DNA from: Pantoea anthophila
GTDB lineage: Bacteria; Pseudomonadota; Gammaproteobacteria; Enterobacterales; Enterobacteriaceae
Direction: 5' to 3'
Assembly: GCF_006494375.1 (NCBI RefSeq)
Contig: NZ_VHIZ01000038.1
Coordinates: 62,001 to 126,000 of the forward strand
DNA: 64,000 nt
A program made the translations under genes and the position numbers. The notes beneath the pieces are model-generated. The model was not told the origin of the DNA and did no database searches. It worked only from the letters and a program-made list of their open reading frames with translations. Within the stretch, counting starts at the first letter, position 1. The number at the start of each line of letters is the position of its first letter. This document shows positions 11,666 to 20,005 of this stretch, piece after piece.

Positions 11666-11679
11666 CTAAACCGGTTTAG
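11666..11679. promoter_or_regulatory. Second ScrR operator in front of scrY
   Basis: An exact copy of CTAAACCGGTTTAG, centred 58 bases from the first. Two operators at this distance would allow cooperative repression of the scrYAB promoter. Confidence 0.82.
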
Positions 11680-11683
11680 TGAT

Positions 11684-11699
11684 TGTGAGATAGTTCGCA
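11684..11699. promoter_or_regulatory. CRP-cAMP-like site upstream of scrY
   Basis: TGTGAGATAGTTCGCA fits the CRP consensus TGTGA-N6-TCACA with one mismatch. It lies just upstream of the distal ScrR operator, where catabolite activation of scr would be expected. Confidence 0.55.
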
Positions 11700-11722
11700 A
11701 AACAGGGGTAAAAAAGCAGGGA

Positions 11723-12649
11723 TTACTCCGTCAGTTCCTGAAGCTGGTGGAGCCAGGGGAGTGCAGTCATGGCGCCTTTAGCCGTGGTGGCTAGTGCACC
11801 GCAGCGCTGAGCACTCGCCAGCGCGCGGGCCAGCTGTGATTCATTGGCGGGCAGACCCGACTTTGCGAGTTCCCACAATAACCCCGCCACGAAGGCATCG
11901 CCTGCGCCCGTCGTATCGACACTGACCACAGGGGAGGTGCTGTAGTGCGCAACCCGGCCCTGATAACAGGCCAGCACTCCTTCCCTGCCCCGCGTCACCA
12001 GCAACAAATTGATCTGATAACGCGACGCCAGTTGCAGCATGCGCCCGGCCGCTTCACCCTCCGGACAGAGAAAATCGAGCTCTTCATCTGACAGTTTAAC
12101 GACATCGGCGTGACTGAGCGCCTTGCTCACCACCGCCTGCAGCAGTGCCGGATCGGGCCAGAGGTCGTGGCGCAGATTTAAATCAAAACTGACATGCCCG
12201 CCTGCGGCCCGGATCTGTTCCATCGCCTTCAGCGTGGTGGTGCGCGAAGGCTCTGCCGCTAAGGCGATGGAACAGCAGTGCAGCCACTCCCCGCGGCCGA
12301 ACGCAGGCAGGTCGCCCGGTTCAAGAAACAGGTCGGCGCTTGGCCGCACCATAAAGGTAAAAGAGCGTTCGCCCTGTTCATCCAGCCCGACCACCACCGT
12401 CGAGGTGCGGTGCCGGGGATCGGTTATCATGGCCCCGGTGTCGACCTGCTCTTCCTGCAGCGTCTGCCGCATGAATTCACCAAAGGGATCCGCGCCAACC
12501 CGGCCGATAAACGCGCTGTTTCCCCCCAGACGCGCGACGCCCACTGCGACATTGGCGGGCGCCCCGCCCGGACACTGCATTAACCGACCCGGCATTTCGG
12601 GAAGTAAATCCACCACGGCATCGCCGAGGCACCACACGCGAACTGACAT
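11723..12649 (-). CDS. scrK: Fructokinase (PfkB/ribokinase family)
   Basis: A 308-residue PfkB-family kinase that phosphorylates the fructose released by ScrB to fructose-6-phosphate. The N-terminal family signature begins GGAPANVAVGVARLGG at about residue 28. The C-terminal signature DTTGAGDAFVAGLL near residue 245 contains the catalytic Asp of the anion hole. An AGGAG lies about 7 bases upstream of the start. The gene is first in the leftward scrKYABR order, is separated from scrY by 158 bases containing operators, and has its own operator at 12677-12690. Confidence 0.94.
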   Translation of the reverse strand: MSVRVWCLGDAVVDLLPEMPGRLMQCPGGAPANVAVGVARLGGNSAFIGRVGADPFGEFMRQTLQEEQVDTGAMITDPRHRTSTVVVGLDEQGERSFTFMVRPSADLFLEPGDLPAFGRGEWLHCCSIALAAEPSRTTTLKAMEQIRAAGGHVSFDLNLRHDLWPDPALLQAVVSKALSHADVVKLSDEELDFLCPEGEAAGRMLQLASRYQINLLLVTRGREGVLACYQGRVAHYSTSPVVSVDTTGAGDAFVAGLLWELAKSGLPANESQLARALASAQRCGALATTAKGAMTALPWLHQLQELTE

Positions 12650-12676
12650 ACAGACTCCTTTAATCAGACCTGAACG

Positions 12677-12690
12677 CTAAACCGTTTTAG
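12677..12690. promoter_or_regulatory. ScrR operator in front of scrK
   Basis: CTAAACCGTTTTAG differs from the perfect scrY operator at one base and lies 27 bases before the scrK start, so scrK should be co-regulated by ScrR. Confidence 0.75.
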
Positions 12691-12783
12691 CTATAGCGGG
12701 AAACGATGCCAACTTCAAGTGTTCTAATGCTGGAGCGATACCTCGCTGACAGCCGCGAGCAGGTCATTGGGGTAGAGAAGCGA

Positions 12784-12809
12784 TAAAAAAAACCGGCCTG
12801 AGCCGGTTT
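12784..12809 (-). terminator. Rho-independent terminator of parA-parB
   Basis: On the minus strand AAACCGGC and GCCGGTTT pair around a CTGA/TCAG loop and are followed by a T-run. It lies 23 bases after the parB stop and separates partition genes from scrK. Confidence 0.8.
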
Positions 12810-12832
12810 CGTTTTCGCTGAAGCGAGGCAGG

Positions 12833-13804
12833 TTACTTCAGGGTGGCGAGAATCTGCCGGATCGATGCGTCTATCTGCTCAGCAATCTCTTTCGGCAGAC
12901 GACTGAATTCATACTGTACGGTGCGTTTCTCGTCATTGGTTTTACGGCGCGCGTAGGTGTTTGCCGTGGTAAAGGTGGCCAGTTTTTCCGTCACCGTTTT
13001 GCTGACCGGCGCGGGCTTTTTTAACTGGCGACGGGCGCTTTTAAAGGCATTGAGAATGGCACTTTTTTTCTCATCTGCATTTGCGCTCAGCAGTGAACCC
13101 TCAGCCTCCAGCTGCTGCTCAATCCCGCTGATCAGTTCCGTGACGTCTGCGGCCTCCGCCTTTGCTTCTTCCCACACGTCGAGCAGTAACTGGTAGTCCT
13201 GCAATGTCAGTTCCGACACCACCGGGAAGAGGCCGATAAATTCGGCGGGTACGGCAGCCGCCTGGAACGCGCGGGAGACTTTGGCGTTAGAGATGCCTTC
13301 GGCTTTAGCAATCTCTGATTTGCTCATGCCGTTCTCGTTCATCAGCATAAAGCGCAGTCCCAGCTCGCGCAGGTTATGCTCTTTTGCTGTCTGAATATCC
13401 GCGGCCAGCTGACGCGCATCCGCGAGGCTCAGCGCATCGGCGGTTACCAGGACTTCCAGACTGGCACCCGACAGAATGCAGGCGGCGCGGCGGCGGGAAC
13501 CGTCCATGATCTCAATTTTGTCACCGTTCACGCGACCAATGGCCGGGAAAAACTGCTGCAGCGTAATGGTCCGGGTGATCTCCTGCAGCGACTCCGGTGT
13601 CAGGCTGCTCTGATCCCGTCCGTTAATGGCCGGGTCTACGCTGGTCCGGGTTTCGATATCGTCATGCGGGATCAGCTGACGCACAAAGGTCGCCTTCGCG
13701 CCCGATTTCAGCGTAAAAGTCCGCGACTGGCTGCTGCTGTCGATCATGCTTGCAATCGCGGAGTCGCCAAATTTGCGGCCAATGCGCTGTATAGGTTTGC
13801 TCAC
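12833..13804 (-). CDS. parB: Plasmid partition protein ParB
   Basis: A 323-residue ParB of the P1/F (type Ia) kind, which binds a centromere site and is moved by ParA. The ParB/Spo0J nuclease-like core includes GDKIEIMDGSRRRAA near residues 94-108. A helix-turn-helix follows (GMSKSEIAKAEGISNAKVSR, about residues 159-178), and the C-terminus resembles P1 ParB dimer domains. The start overlaps the parA stop by four bases (ATGA), so translation is coupled. Its parS site is not obvious; two palindrome copies at 15241-15255 and 16767-16781 are candidates. Confidence 0.92.
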   Translation of the reverse strand: MSKPIQRIGRKFGDSAIASMIDSSSQSRTFTLKSGAKATFVRQLIPHDDIETRTSVDPAINGRDQSSLTPESLQEITRTITLQQFFPAIGRVNGDKIEIMDGSRRRAACILSGASLEVLVTADALSLADARQLAADIQTAKEHNLRELGLRFMLMNENGMSKSEIAKAEGISNAKVSRAFQAAAVPAEFIGLFPVVSELTLQDYQLLLDVWEEAKAEAADVTELISGIEQQLEAEGSLLSANADEKKSAILNAFKSARRQLKKPAPVSKTVTEKLATFTTANTYARRKTNDEKRTVQYEFSRLPKEIAEQIDASIRQILATLK

Positions 13805-15003
13805 AGGGTGCTCCTGATATATTCGATGCGATCAAATACCGCCCTTGAGAACTGCTCAGCTTCATATTTCGCTTTACGCAGGGCATCGGCACTGCCCGGA
13901 TACGAGGAAGGGTTGGCACTGATCACCGTGTCAAAAGATTCACCGCAGCGTTCAAATCCATCCAGGCGCGGTAAGCTGCAGTCCAGCATTGATTTCGTAA
14001 AGACTTCCCGCGCATAGCTTTGCGATGTCAGGTGATCGTGTTTAGAGGTCATTTTTGACATGAAGCCGATATTTGCCTTCAGTCGCGGTTCAACGCCTTC
14101 AGATTCAATCCGCTCCAGCATTTCCGGCAGGCGGGTCAGATACTTCATCGTGGAGTGAAAGTCGACCTGGGCCGGTGGCGTAGGCGTCAGCAGCACATCA
14201 CTGGCTGCGATCGCGTTCAGCATAAAGGAATCCAGATGCGGGCCGGTGTCCAGGAAGATAAAATCGTAATCGCCTGCCAGACGATCGATGACGTTACGGC
14301 GCAATACTTCGGATGGCGCTACCCCCGGCAGGTGTTCGGCAACCAGCTCTTCCCAGTCGCTGGCCACAAAGCCATCGTCAATTGACGCCGGGATAACATC
14401 CACGCCAGGCATGACGGTAGGTTTGATGAACTGTTCGCGAAGCTGGTCTGCATCGAGATCGTTGAGCATCGCCTGAGCGGCCGTTTCCAGAACGGAACCC
14501 ACGCTGTTGGTATGACTCAGGAACATGGTGCTTGATGCCTGCGGGTCCAGGTCGATAACCAGGATGCGCAGATCGTTATGCAGCATGGAGGGGTGCGCGC
14601 GCATACCGTGGGCGAGCGTAACGGTGCTGACCGTTTTAGAGACCCCGCCCTTGAGGCTGACAACAAAGACGACAAAAGGGCCGTCGTGGCGGTCGCGATA
14701 TTTCGGCACTTTACGGTGCTGATAAATGTCGACGACGTTCTGAATGGTCAGTGCATACTGCGAGGTACTGCCCGTCTGTTTTTTGCCAAACTGGTAGCCA
14801 GCAGCTTCCATATCCCCGATAGCCGCGACGACCGCGTGCTTGCTCAGCAAAGGCATATTGGCAACGGCATTACGTGAGAAGGTCTGGTAAAAACCGGTCT
14901 GGTTAAACTCCTGACGCTGCTGCTCAATATGGTTACTCAGTCCATGTAACATGGAATTGGCGCGCGTGGCCATTTCCAGCACTCCACCATAATCACGCTT
15001 CAT
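13801..15003 (-). CDS. parA: Plasmid partition ATPase ParA
   Basis: The ATG at 15003, 6 bases after GAGGGG, gives 400 residues, close to P1 ParA (398). The longer in-frame extension to 15165 has no ribosome site. The N-terminal part (residues 1-100) contains a DNA-binding region as in P1/F ParA/SopA, which autorepress the operon. The deviant Walker A motif KGGVSKT is at 118-124, and DLDPQAS follows. ParA uses ATP-dependent nucleoid binding to position the plasmid. It is translationally coupled to parB. Confidence 0.93.
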   Translation of the reverse strand: MKRDYGGVLEMATRANSMLHGLSNHIEQQRQEFNQTGFYQTFSRNAVANMPLLSKHAVVAAIGDMEAAGYQFGKKQTGSTSQYALTIQNVVDIYQHRKVPKYRDRHDGPFVVFVVSLKGGVSKTVSTVTLAHGMRAHPSMLHNDLRILVIDLDPQASSTMFLSHTNSVGSVLETAAQAMLNDLDADQLREQFIKPTVMPGVDVIPASIDDGFVASDWEELVAEHLPGVAPSEVLRRNVIDRLAGDYDFIFLDTGPHLDSFMLNAIAASDVLLTPTPPAQVDFHSTMKYLTRLPEMLERIESEGVEPRLKANIGFMSKMTSKHDHLTSQSYAREVFTKSMLDCSLPRLDGFERCGESFDTVISANPSSYPGSADALRKAKYEAEQFSRAVFDRIEYIRSTL

Positions 15004-15022
15004 AAGCCCCTCTGATTTAATG

Positions 15023-15082
15023 TTTTTTGGCATACTACACAAAAAGCGCATATCTGCCAATTTTTTAGAAAAATGCCAAAAA
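15023..15082. promoter_or_regulatory. Probable par operator/promoter region
   Basis: TTTTTTGGCAT at 15023-15033 is repeated inverted as ATGCCAAAAA at 15073-15082, with a further TGCCAATTTTTT between them, directly upstream of parA. P1-type ParA proteins repress their own promoter through inverted repeats here. The assignment rests on position and symmetry. Confidence 0.5.
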
Positions 15083-15689
15083 CCTGGATTTTTCACTGCA
15101 GACGATAAGAAATCGTCGGGAAACCATGCAGGGTGCTGAAGGGAGCAGGGTGATGGTGCGGGCATTTCTGTAGGATACAGCCAGCTCTGAGCGTCTTTAT
15201 GATGTGGTGTTCAGCTGCAGGCAGCGCCGTGAGAAGGGTGTTTTCATCATGAAAATATTGAAATAGTTATTAAAAATCAATAAGTAACGCGTGAAATTCC
15301 TTGGTGAAAATTGCAGTGGAGCATGGTCAGACAGGGTGTTTTTTCATTCTGCTATTCAGACCGGCAATGAATTCTGAACCACGCTTACTGAAAGGCGACT
15401 TTCACAGCTCTATTCAGCGGCGTAATCGTTTACAGAAATCTTTTTCTCAGTTAAACCAGCATGACAGAGTAGCAAGAAGGCGGGGGAGTAAGACGTCGTT
15501 TTGTGAGCCGTTGTGTCCGGCGTCAGCCAGGTCACTGCCAGAGGCGCAGAAGCTGTAAGCACAGTGCATGCGATGCGATAAGGCGTCTGGTTTCGGGGAT
15601 GATCATCAGTTTTAACCTTTCTCTTTCTTATGGCATAAACCAGCCCGTCGTCTATCTCCTACAGATGAATTCAACGAAGCATTTTACCT
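15083..15689. other. Gene-free region upstream of parA
   Basis: About 600 bases without a convincing gene. It contains GGTGTTTTCATCATGAAAA (15237-15255), whose TTTTCATCATGAAAA core is a palindrome repeated at 16767-16781. The small open frames seen here have no ribosome site or recognisable product. Confidence 0.45.
15241..15255. repeat. Palindrome TTTTCATCATGAAAA, copy 1
   Basis: A perfect 7-1-7 palindrome, part of a 19-base word GGTGTTTTCATCATGAAAA that recurs at 16763-16781. The two copies flank the NmrA remnant and lie between parA and the origin. A protein-binding role, such as a partition site, is only inferred. Confidence 0.5.
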
Positions 15690-16443
15690 TCGGGCTTTGC
15701 AACCGGCGTGGACATCTTTAAAGGCGATCTGCTCGATATCGATTCCCTGCGGTGAGCCTTCGCTGGTGTCGACACGCTTTTTCTTCTGAATGCTGTCACC
15801 GGGGATGAATTCACACGCCCTGATTACGCTAAATGAAGCCCGGCAAGCCGGCATTGACCGGGTCGTTCACCTGTCGGTGTTTGTTGCTGATAAGGCCGTA
15901 AACGTGCCTCACTTTGCTGTAAAGTTAGGCGCAGAGCGCATGCTTGAAACTCTGGGCTTCAGCGCGACCATTCTGCGGCCTGCCTACTTCATCGATAATG
16001 AGGTAATGATTGCAGACGTGGTCAGAAAACATAACGTTTATCCGATGCCCATCGGTTCCAAAGGGGTGGCTATGGTTGATGCCCGTGATATTGCTTAAAT
16101 AGCTGCCATTGAACTGATTCGTCGCGATCGGGCGGCGGGGAAGCTGTCTGTTGAGACAATCAATATAGTCGGGCCCGACATCCTCACCGGCGCGGATGTG
16201 GCTGCGATCTGGACTGAGGTGCTGGGTCGCCCCATTGCTTATGGAGGTGATGATCCGGGCGGCTTTGAGGCCAGTATGGCAAATTTCATGCCTGAGTGGA
16301 TGGCATATGAAATGCGCATTATGGCCGAACGTTACGTCAGCGACGGCATGATCCCTCAGGAGGGCGACCGCGAGCGTCTGGTTAAGATGCCAGGCCGTGA
16401 TCTGCATTCTTACCGCGAAACGATTCTGGCTCTGGCCAGATGA
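15690..16443 (+). pseudogene. Decayed NmrA-like NAD(P)-binding (SDR) gene
   Basis: Pieces of an NmrA/azoreductase-type protein can be read in sequence: GVDIFKGDLLDIDSLR, then an in-frame TGA, then AFAGVDTLFLLNAVTGDEFT. A one-base frame change near 15811 leads to HALITLNEARQAGIDRVVHL and ILRPAYFIDN, and an in-frame TAA at 16096-16098 interrupts DIA before IAAIELIRRD. The rest runs to the normal end at 16443. The N-terminal Rossmann glycine motif is missing. Two stops, one frameshift and a missing start show it is not functional. A hairpin follows at 16483-16502. Confidence 0.85.
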
Positions 16444-16482
16444 AAAGAGGGGGGAGTTTAACCGGAAGCCGGGATAAGTATC

Positions 16483-16502
16483 AGGGCGGTTAAAACCGCC
16501 CT
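16483..16502. terminator. Hairpin after the NmrA remnant
   Basis: AGGGCGGTT and AACCGCCCT form a perfect 9-bp stem with a two-base centre. It follows the NmrA remnant by 39 bases, fitting an old terminator. Confidence 0.5.
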
Positions 16503-16766
16503 CCTTAAGATCCCGGACTCCCCTTTATTCAGCTCTACATTTTTATTCGCAGATGATTACCAGATAAGTTCTCGCTTTCTCATCCAGATTCGAAAATTGA
16601 CTACTGCGCTCTGAATCGGGTTCTTTTCTGGCAGGTCTGAACTTCTCTTCTTCTGCATATCACTCTGCTCTCGCATTCTGACTTTTGCTTTACTGGTGTG
16701 TAATTTTCCTTTACCGGCAAAAGTATTTCACTGGATGTCAGTTGAATATCGAAATAATTCACGGTG

Positions 16767-16781
16767 TTTTCATCATGAAAA
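16767..16781. repeat. Palindrome TTTTCATCATGAAAA, copy 2
   Basis: Second exact copy of the 15-base palindrome (and of its 4-base left flank GGTG), 1.5 kb from the first. It lies in an AT-rich stretch before the replication origin. Confidence 0.5.
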
Positions 16782-17059
16782 ATTCCGGATAAAAATATAT
16801 AAATCAATTTCTTAGGTAAGATTTATTCAGGGTGAGTTTACGTTTTTCTCTTCAGAAAAAGTTGATGGCTGATCGACAACTTAAGCGCACTACTCACCCG
16901 GAAACCCCGCTGACGATAATTTTTGTTTTTCGGTGAGTTTGTTTAAACCCTCCTGTGTCAGGCTTTGGGTCTGGTCATGTTTGCTGAAACGGCTTAACGC
17001 TGAATCACGGCAGAAAAGCAGTTTCATTTGAGACGGGAATAGCGTCTGGTTTGGGTCTT

Positions 17060-17282
17060 TTTATCCCCGTTATCCACAGGCCAGATCCAATTGGTCGATC
17101 CTCAATAGATCACATTGAGATCCTAAACAGATCCCCGCAGCGGCCTGAGCCTTGTGACACAAGGCCTGAGAGGGGATCAGTAACCACTATAGCGAGAAAA
17201 ACAACCACTGCGGAGAGCATAACAACCACTATGGCGAGAGAAGTAACCGCGCTGGTGAGTAGTGAACAACCACTGTAGCGAG
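17060..17282. other. Replication origin module 1: DnaA box, GATC cluster, five iterons
   Basis: A perfect DnaA box TTATCCACA lies at 17070-17078. It is followed by a run of five GATC sites within about 45 bases and then five iterons near AACCACTATAGCGAG at 17182, 17203, 17224, 17245 and 17268 (mostly 21 bases apart, one DNA turn pair). This order matches RepFIB-type origins, in which RepA binds the iterons and host DnaA helps open the duplex. The same order is repeated at 17408-17628. The single origin was not tested; the identity is inferred. Confidence 0.82.
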
Positions 17283-17407
17283 CAGACGGCCCTGATAACG
17301 GTGGATAAACGGCAGTGCTATCAGCTACAGCCTGCTTTCAGGCTGGCTCTGAAGATATGGGTCTGGTCGGCTGGTCTGATTTTCTGAAAATGAACGTTTA
17401 ACCGCGC

Positions 17408-17628
17408 GTTTTTACACGTTTATCCACCGATTCGATCCAGTAACCGATCCTCATAAGATCATTAATAGTTCCTGAAAGATCCCTGCAGCAGGTCAGGCCC
17501 CGACAGCACTGGCTTAAGGCCCTGTCAGCAACCACTGTAGCGAGTAAGATAACCACTGTGGTGAGAGAAATAACCACTGCGGTAAGTAGATTAACCGCTA
17601 TAGTGAGTGATAGTATCCACTGTATCGA
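17408..17628. other. Replication origin module 2: DnaA-like box, GATC cluster, five iterons
   Basis: A DnaA-like box TTTATCCAC at 17419-17427 and four GATC sites precede five iterons at 17530, 17551, 17572, 17593 and 17614, spaced exactly 21 bases apart. Its parts line up with module 1 at an offset of about 348 bases, so it looks like a diverged tandem duplication. The last iterons run to about 40 bases before the repA start, where RepA binding would also repress repA. Confidence 0.82.
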
Positions 17629-17669
17629 GTAACAGCGGCTGTTGCCTGTTCATAACACGGATCTGCCTG

Positions 17670-18743
17670 ATGCCAAGAAAAGAACCCGATATCCTGAACA
17701 TAGCGGATGCATTTAGCGAAACAGACAAACGCACTGGCGAGGTTGTTACTCTCACGCCTAACAGCAACAACACCGTTCAGCCGGTCGCGCTGATGCGACT
17801 TGGCTTGTTCGTTCCGACGCTGAAATCCACGGCGCGCAGTCAGAAAAACCAGATGAATGCCATGGATGTGACACAGGATCTTAAACAGTTATCCCTGGTC
17901 CGCTCGGAAGGGTATGACAACATCAAGATTCTGGGTGCCCGCCTGGATATGGACAACGATTTCAAAACCTGGGTGGGGATCATCCGTGCCTTCGCCACGC
18001 ATGAGTGTCTGGGAGACACGGTAACGCTTTCTTTCGTTGAATTCGCCAAATTGTGTGGCATACCCTCTGTGCGTCTCTCCTCGAAGCTCAGAAGCCGTCT
18101 GGATGCTTCCCTGACCCGTATTGCCTCCAATACGCTGACATTTACCAGCAAGGGCGGCGAGAACTACACCACGCATCTGGTGCAGTCTGCCAAATACAGC
18201 ATCAAAAAGGACACGGTCACCCTACAGGCCGATCCCAAAATCTTTGAGCTCTACCAGTTCGACAGGAAAGTCCTGCTGCAGCTGAAAGCCATCAATGAGC
18301 TGGCACGTAAAGAGTCGGCCCAGGCGCTCTACACCTTCATTGAGAGTCTTCCGCCTAAACCGGCGCCGATATCTATGGCCCGTCTGCGTGCCAGACTTAA
18401 TCTGACTTCGCGTGTGATCACCCAGAACGCCACCGTCAGAAAGGCCATGGAGCAGCTGAAAGAGATTGGATACCTTGACTACACGGAAACCCGGCGCGGC
18501 TCATCGGTTTACTTCTGGGTCCATTACCGTCACCCCAAGCTGCGCCCGGCCGAGCTGCCGCTCAGCAAGTCTGGTCTGATCGATGACGAAATGGATGAGT
18601 TCGACGATCTCTACAACGATCCGACTGTTATTGATGTCGGCCAGCCTGAAGCCGTGATGGAAGAGGAGAGCAGCGAGCTGGTGATGGTGTCACGTGAGGA
18701 GAAAGAGCTGCTGAACAAAATCAGGAAGCAAAAAAAGCAATAA
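17670..18743 (+). CDS. repA: RepFIB-type replication initiator RepA (Rep_3 family)
   Basis: A 357-residue initiator from the ATG at 17670 ([15 protein letters not shown]). An in-frame start at 17607 would lie inside the iterons and is unlikely. The two winged-helix halves of Rep_3 proteins are recognisable: the first around [20 protein letters not shown], and the second around [13 protein letters not shown] and [20 protein letters not shown]. The C-terminus is acidic, then lysine-rich. RepA binds the iterons on both sides to start replication and limit copy number. It belongs with the IncFIB-like initiators of large enterobacterial and Pantoea plasmids. Confidence 0.93.
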   Translation: MPRKEPDILNIADAFSETDKRTGEVVTLTPNSNNTVQPVALMRLGLFVPTLKSTARSQKNQMNAMDVTQDLKQLSLVRSEGYDNIKILGARLDMDNDFKTWVGIIRAFATHECLGDTVTLSFVEFAKLCGIPSVRLSSKLRSRLDASLTRIASNTLTFTSKGGENYTTHLVQSAKYSIKKDTVTLQADPKIFELYQFDRKVLLQLKAINELARKESAQALYTFIESLPPKPAPISMARLRARLNLTSRVITQNATVRKAMEQLKEIGYLDYTETRRGSSVYFWVHYRHPKLRPAELPLSKSGLIDDEMDEFDDLYNDPTVIDVGQPEAVMEEESSELVMVSREEKELLNKIRKQKKQ

Positions 18744-18828
18744 TTTTCAGACGTTAGCACGCCTCGTTCCCTGTGATAGCCCTTTCCGCTCGCGGCCTGA
18801 GAGTAGGGATGTCAGGAAGGCCTGACCC

Positions 18829-19814
18829 AACCACTGTAGCGAGTTACGTTACTCTCTACAGTGGTAATCCACCCGCTGCCCGCGTCAGAGATCCCGCTCA
18901 ATCGCTGTGGCCTCCACCTAATCTGCCTTGTGTCGTTTTTAACCGACGCAGCCAGTGTTAACTCGCTACAGTGGTTGCTCTTCTGTTAAAGGTGATGATG
19001 AGTACGGCTGACACAGAGATTTCTCTGCTTTACTCGCTACAGTGGTTATCCGGCTGAACGTCTTCATGCCTCAGAAGAAGCGGGGCAGGGCAGGTATTTA
19101 TCGCGCAGCGCGCGCTTCACTTACTCGCTATAGTGGTTACCCTTTCTGTTTTCGAAGCTAATCGTGCCATTCCCATGCTCTTCCTCTCCTGTGAGCTACT
19201 CGTTACAGTGGTTATCAGGTTGTTTTATCGCTAAAGCGGTGAGTTAATGATCAGATAATAGCGTTTTAAGGGGTAAACACACTCGCTACAGTGGTTGCCA
19301 AACGGAAACAGGCAGGTGAGGTTTACTCGCTATAGTGGTTGTTACTGTTTCTGACCGGCCACGCCTTAAGGGGGTTTACCTTATGTGTGAGTGCTTACTA
19401 TTGTTATATCGCCTGTCAGATAAGACCTCAAGAAAAATACCAGGACGATGCTCTGCCTCAGTCATCACTCGCTATAGTGGTTCTCTTAAGACTGACCGCC
19501 ACAGAACTGACCTGCATGAAAGGCCCGATGCACCCGAAATGGCCTCAGAGAGTCCCTGCAACAGTAAACACGCCTCCTGCCTGAGGAGTCTTCTCGCTAT
19601 AGTGGTTGCTGGCCTGTTTCCCGTCGCTGAACCGCCTGAGCAGGAACTCTCACTGGCACCGATACTCGCTACAGTGGTTACTGACGCTGAGCTGAGCAGC
19701 GATTCACTCGCTATAGTGGATATCTGGCACATTACGCCTTTGCCGGTGTGCAAATATGTAACAAATCGACTTTCCGCAGGCAGCAGGGAAGTAACATTAC
19801 TCGCTATAGTGGTT
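18829..19814. repeat. Downstream iteron field, 13 copies, mostly inverted
   Basis: Downstream of repA, one iteron in the upstream orientation (18829-18843) is followed by twelve inverted copies near CTCGCTATAGTGGTT, starting at 18852, 18962, 19033, 19124, 19199, 19282, 19326, 19468, 19593, 19665, 19707 and 19800. Spacing is irregular, from 42 to 142 bases. The stretch holds no gene. In RepFIB plasmids such downstream repeats bind RepA and act as incompatibility and copy-control sites; the large number here is notable. Confidence 0.85.
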
Positions 19815-20005
19815 ATCCCTCATTCCTGTGCCTGACTGGTCAGAAATACGCTGTCAAAACGGGAAGCTGTAAAAGCTCATACAACAGGTCAGGGAAAAGA
19901 GACGGGGCAGGGAAGTGAATCAGTGAACTGCGCGAGGATTGTCAGGAGTGAGGCAACAAAACGGCCGGCGCGCCAGCCGCTCTGTTGCTGTTCAGGCAGG
20001 TTGCG

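Noticed and set aside
15925-16407. 160-codon minus-strand open frame over the NmrA remnant
   Set aside because: The other strand aligns to a known family in pieces; this frame is a shadow.
17182-19814. Regular repeats resembling a CRISPR array
   Set aside because: The about 15-base repeats flank repA, occur in both orientations with uneven gaps and are typical iterons; no spacers of constant length or cas genes.
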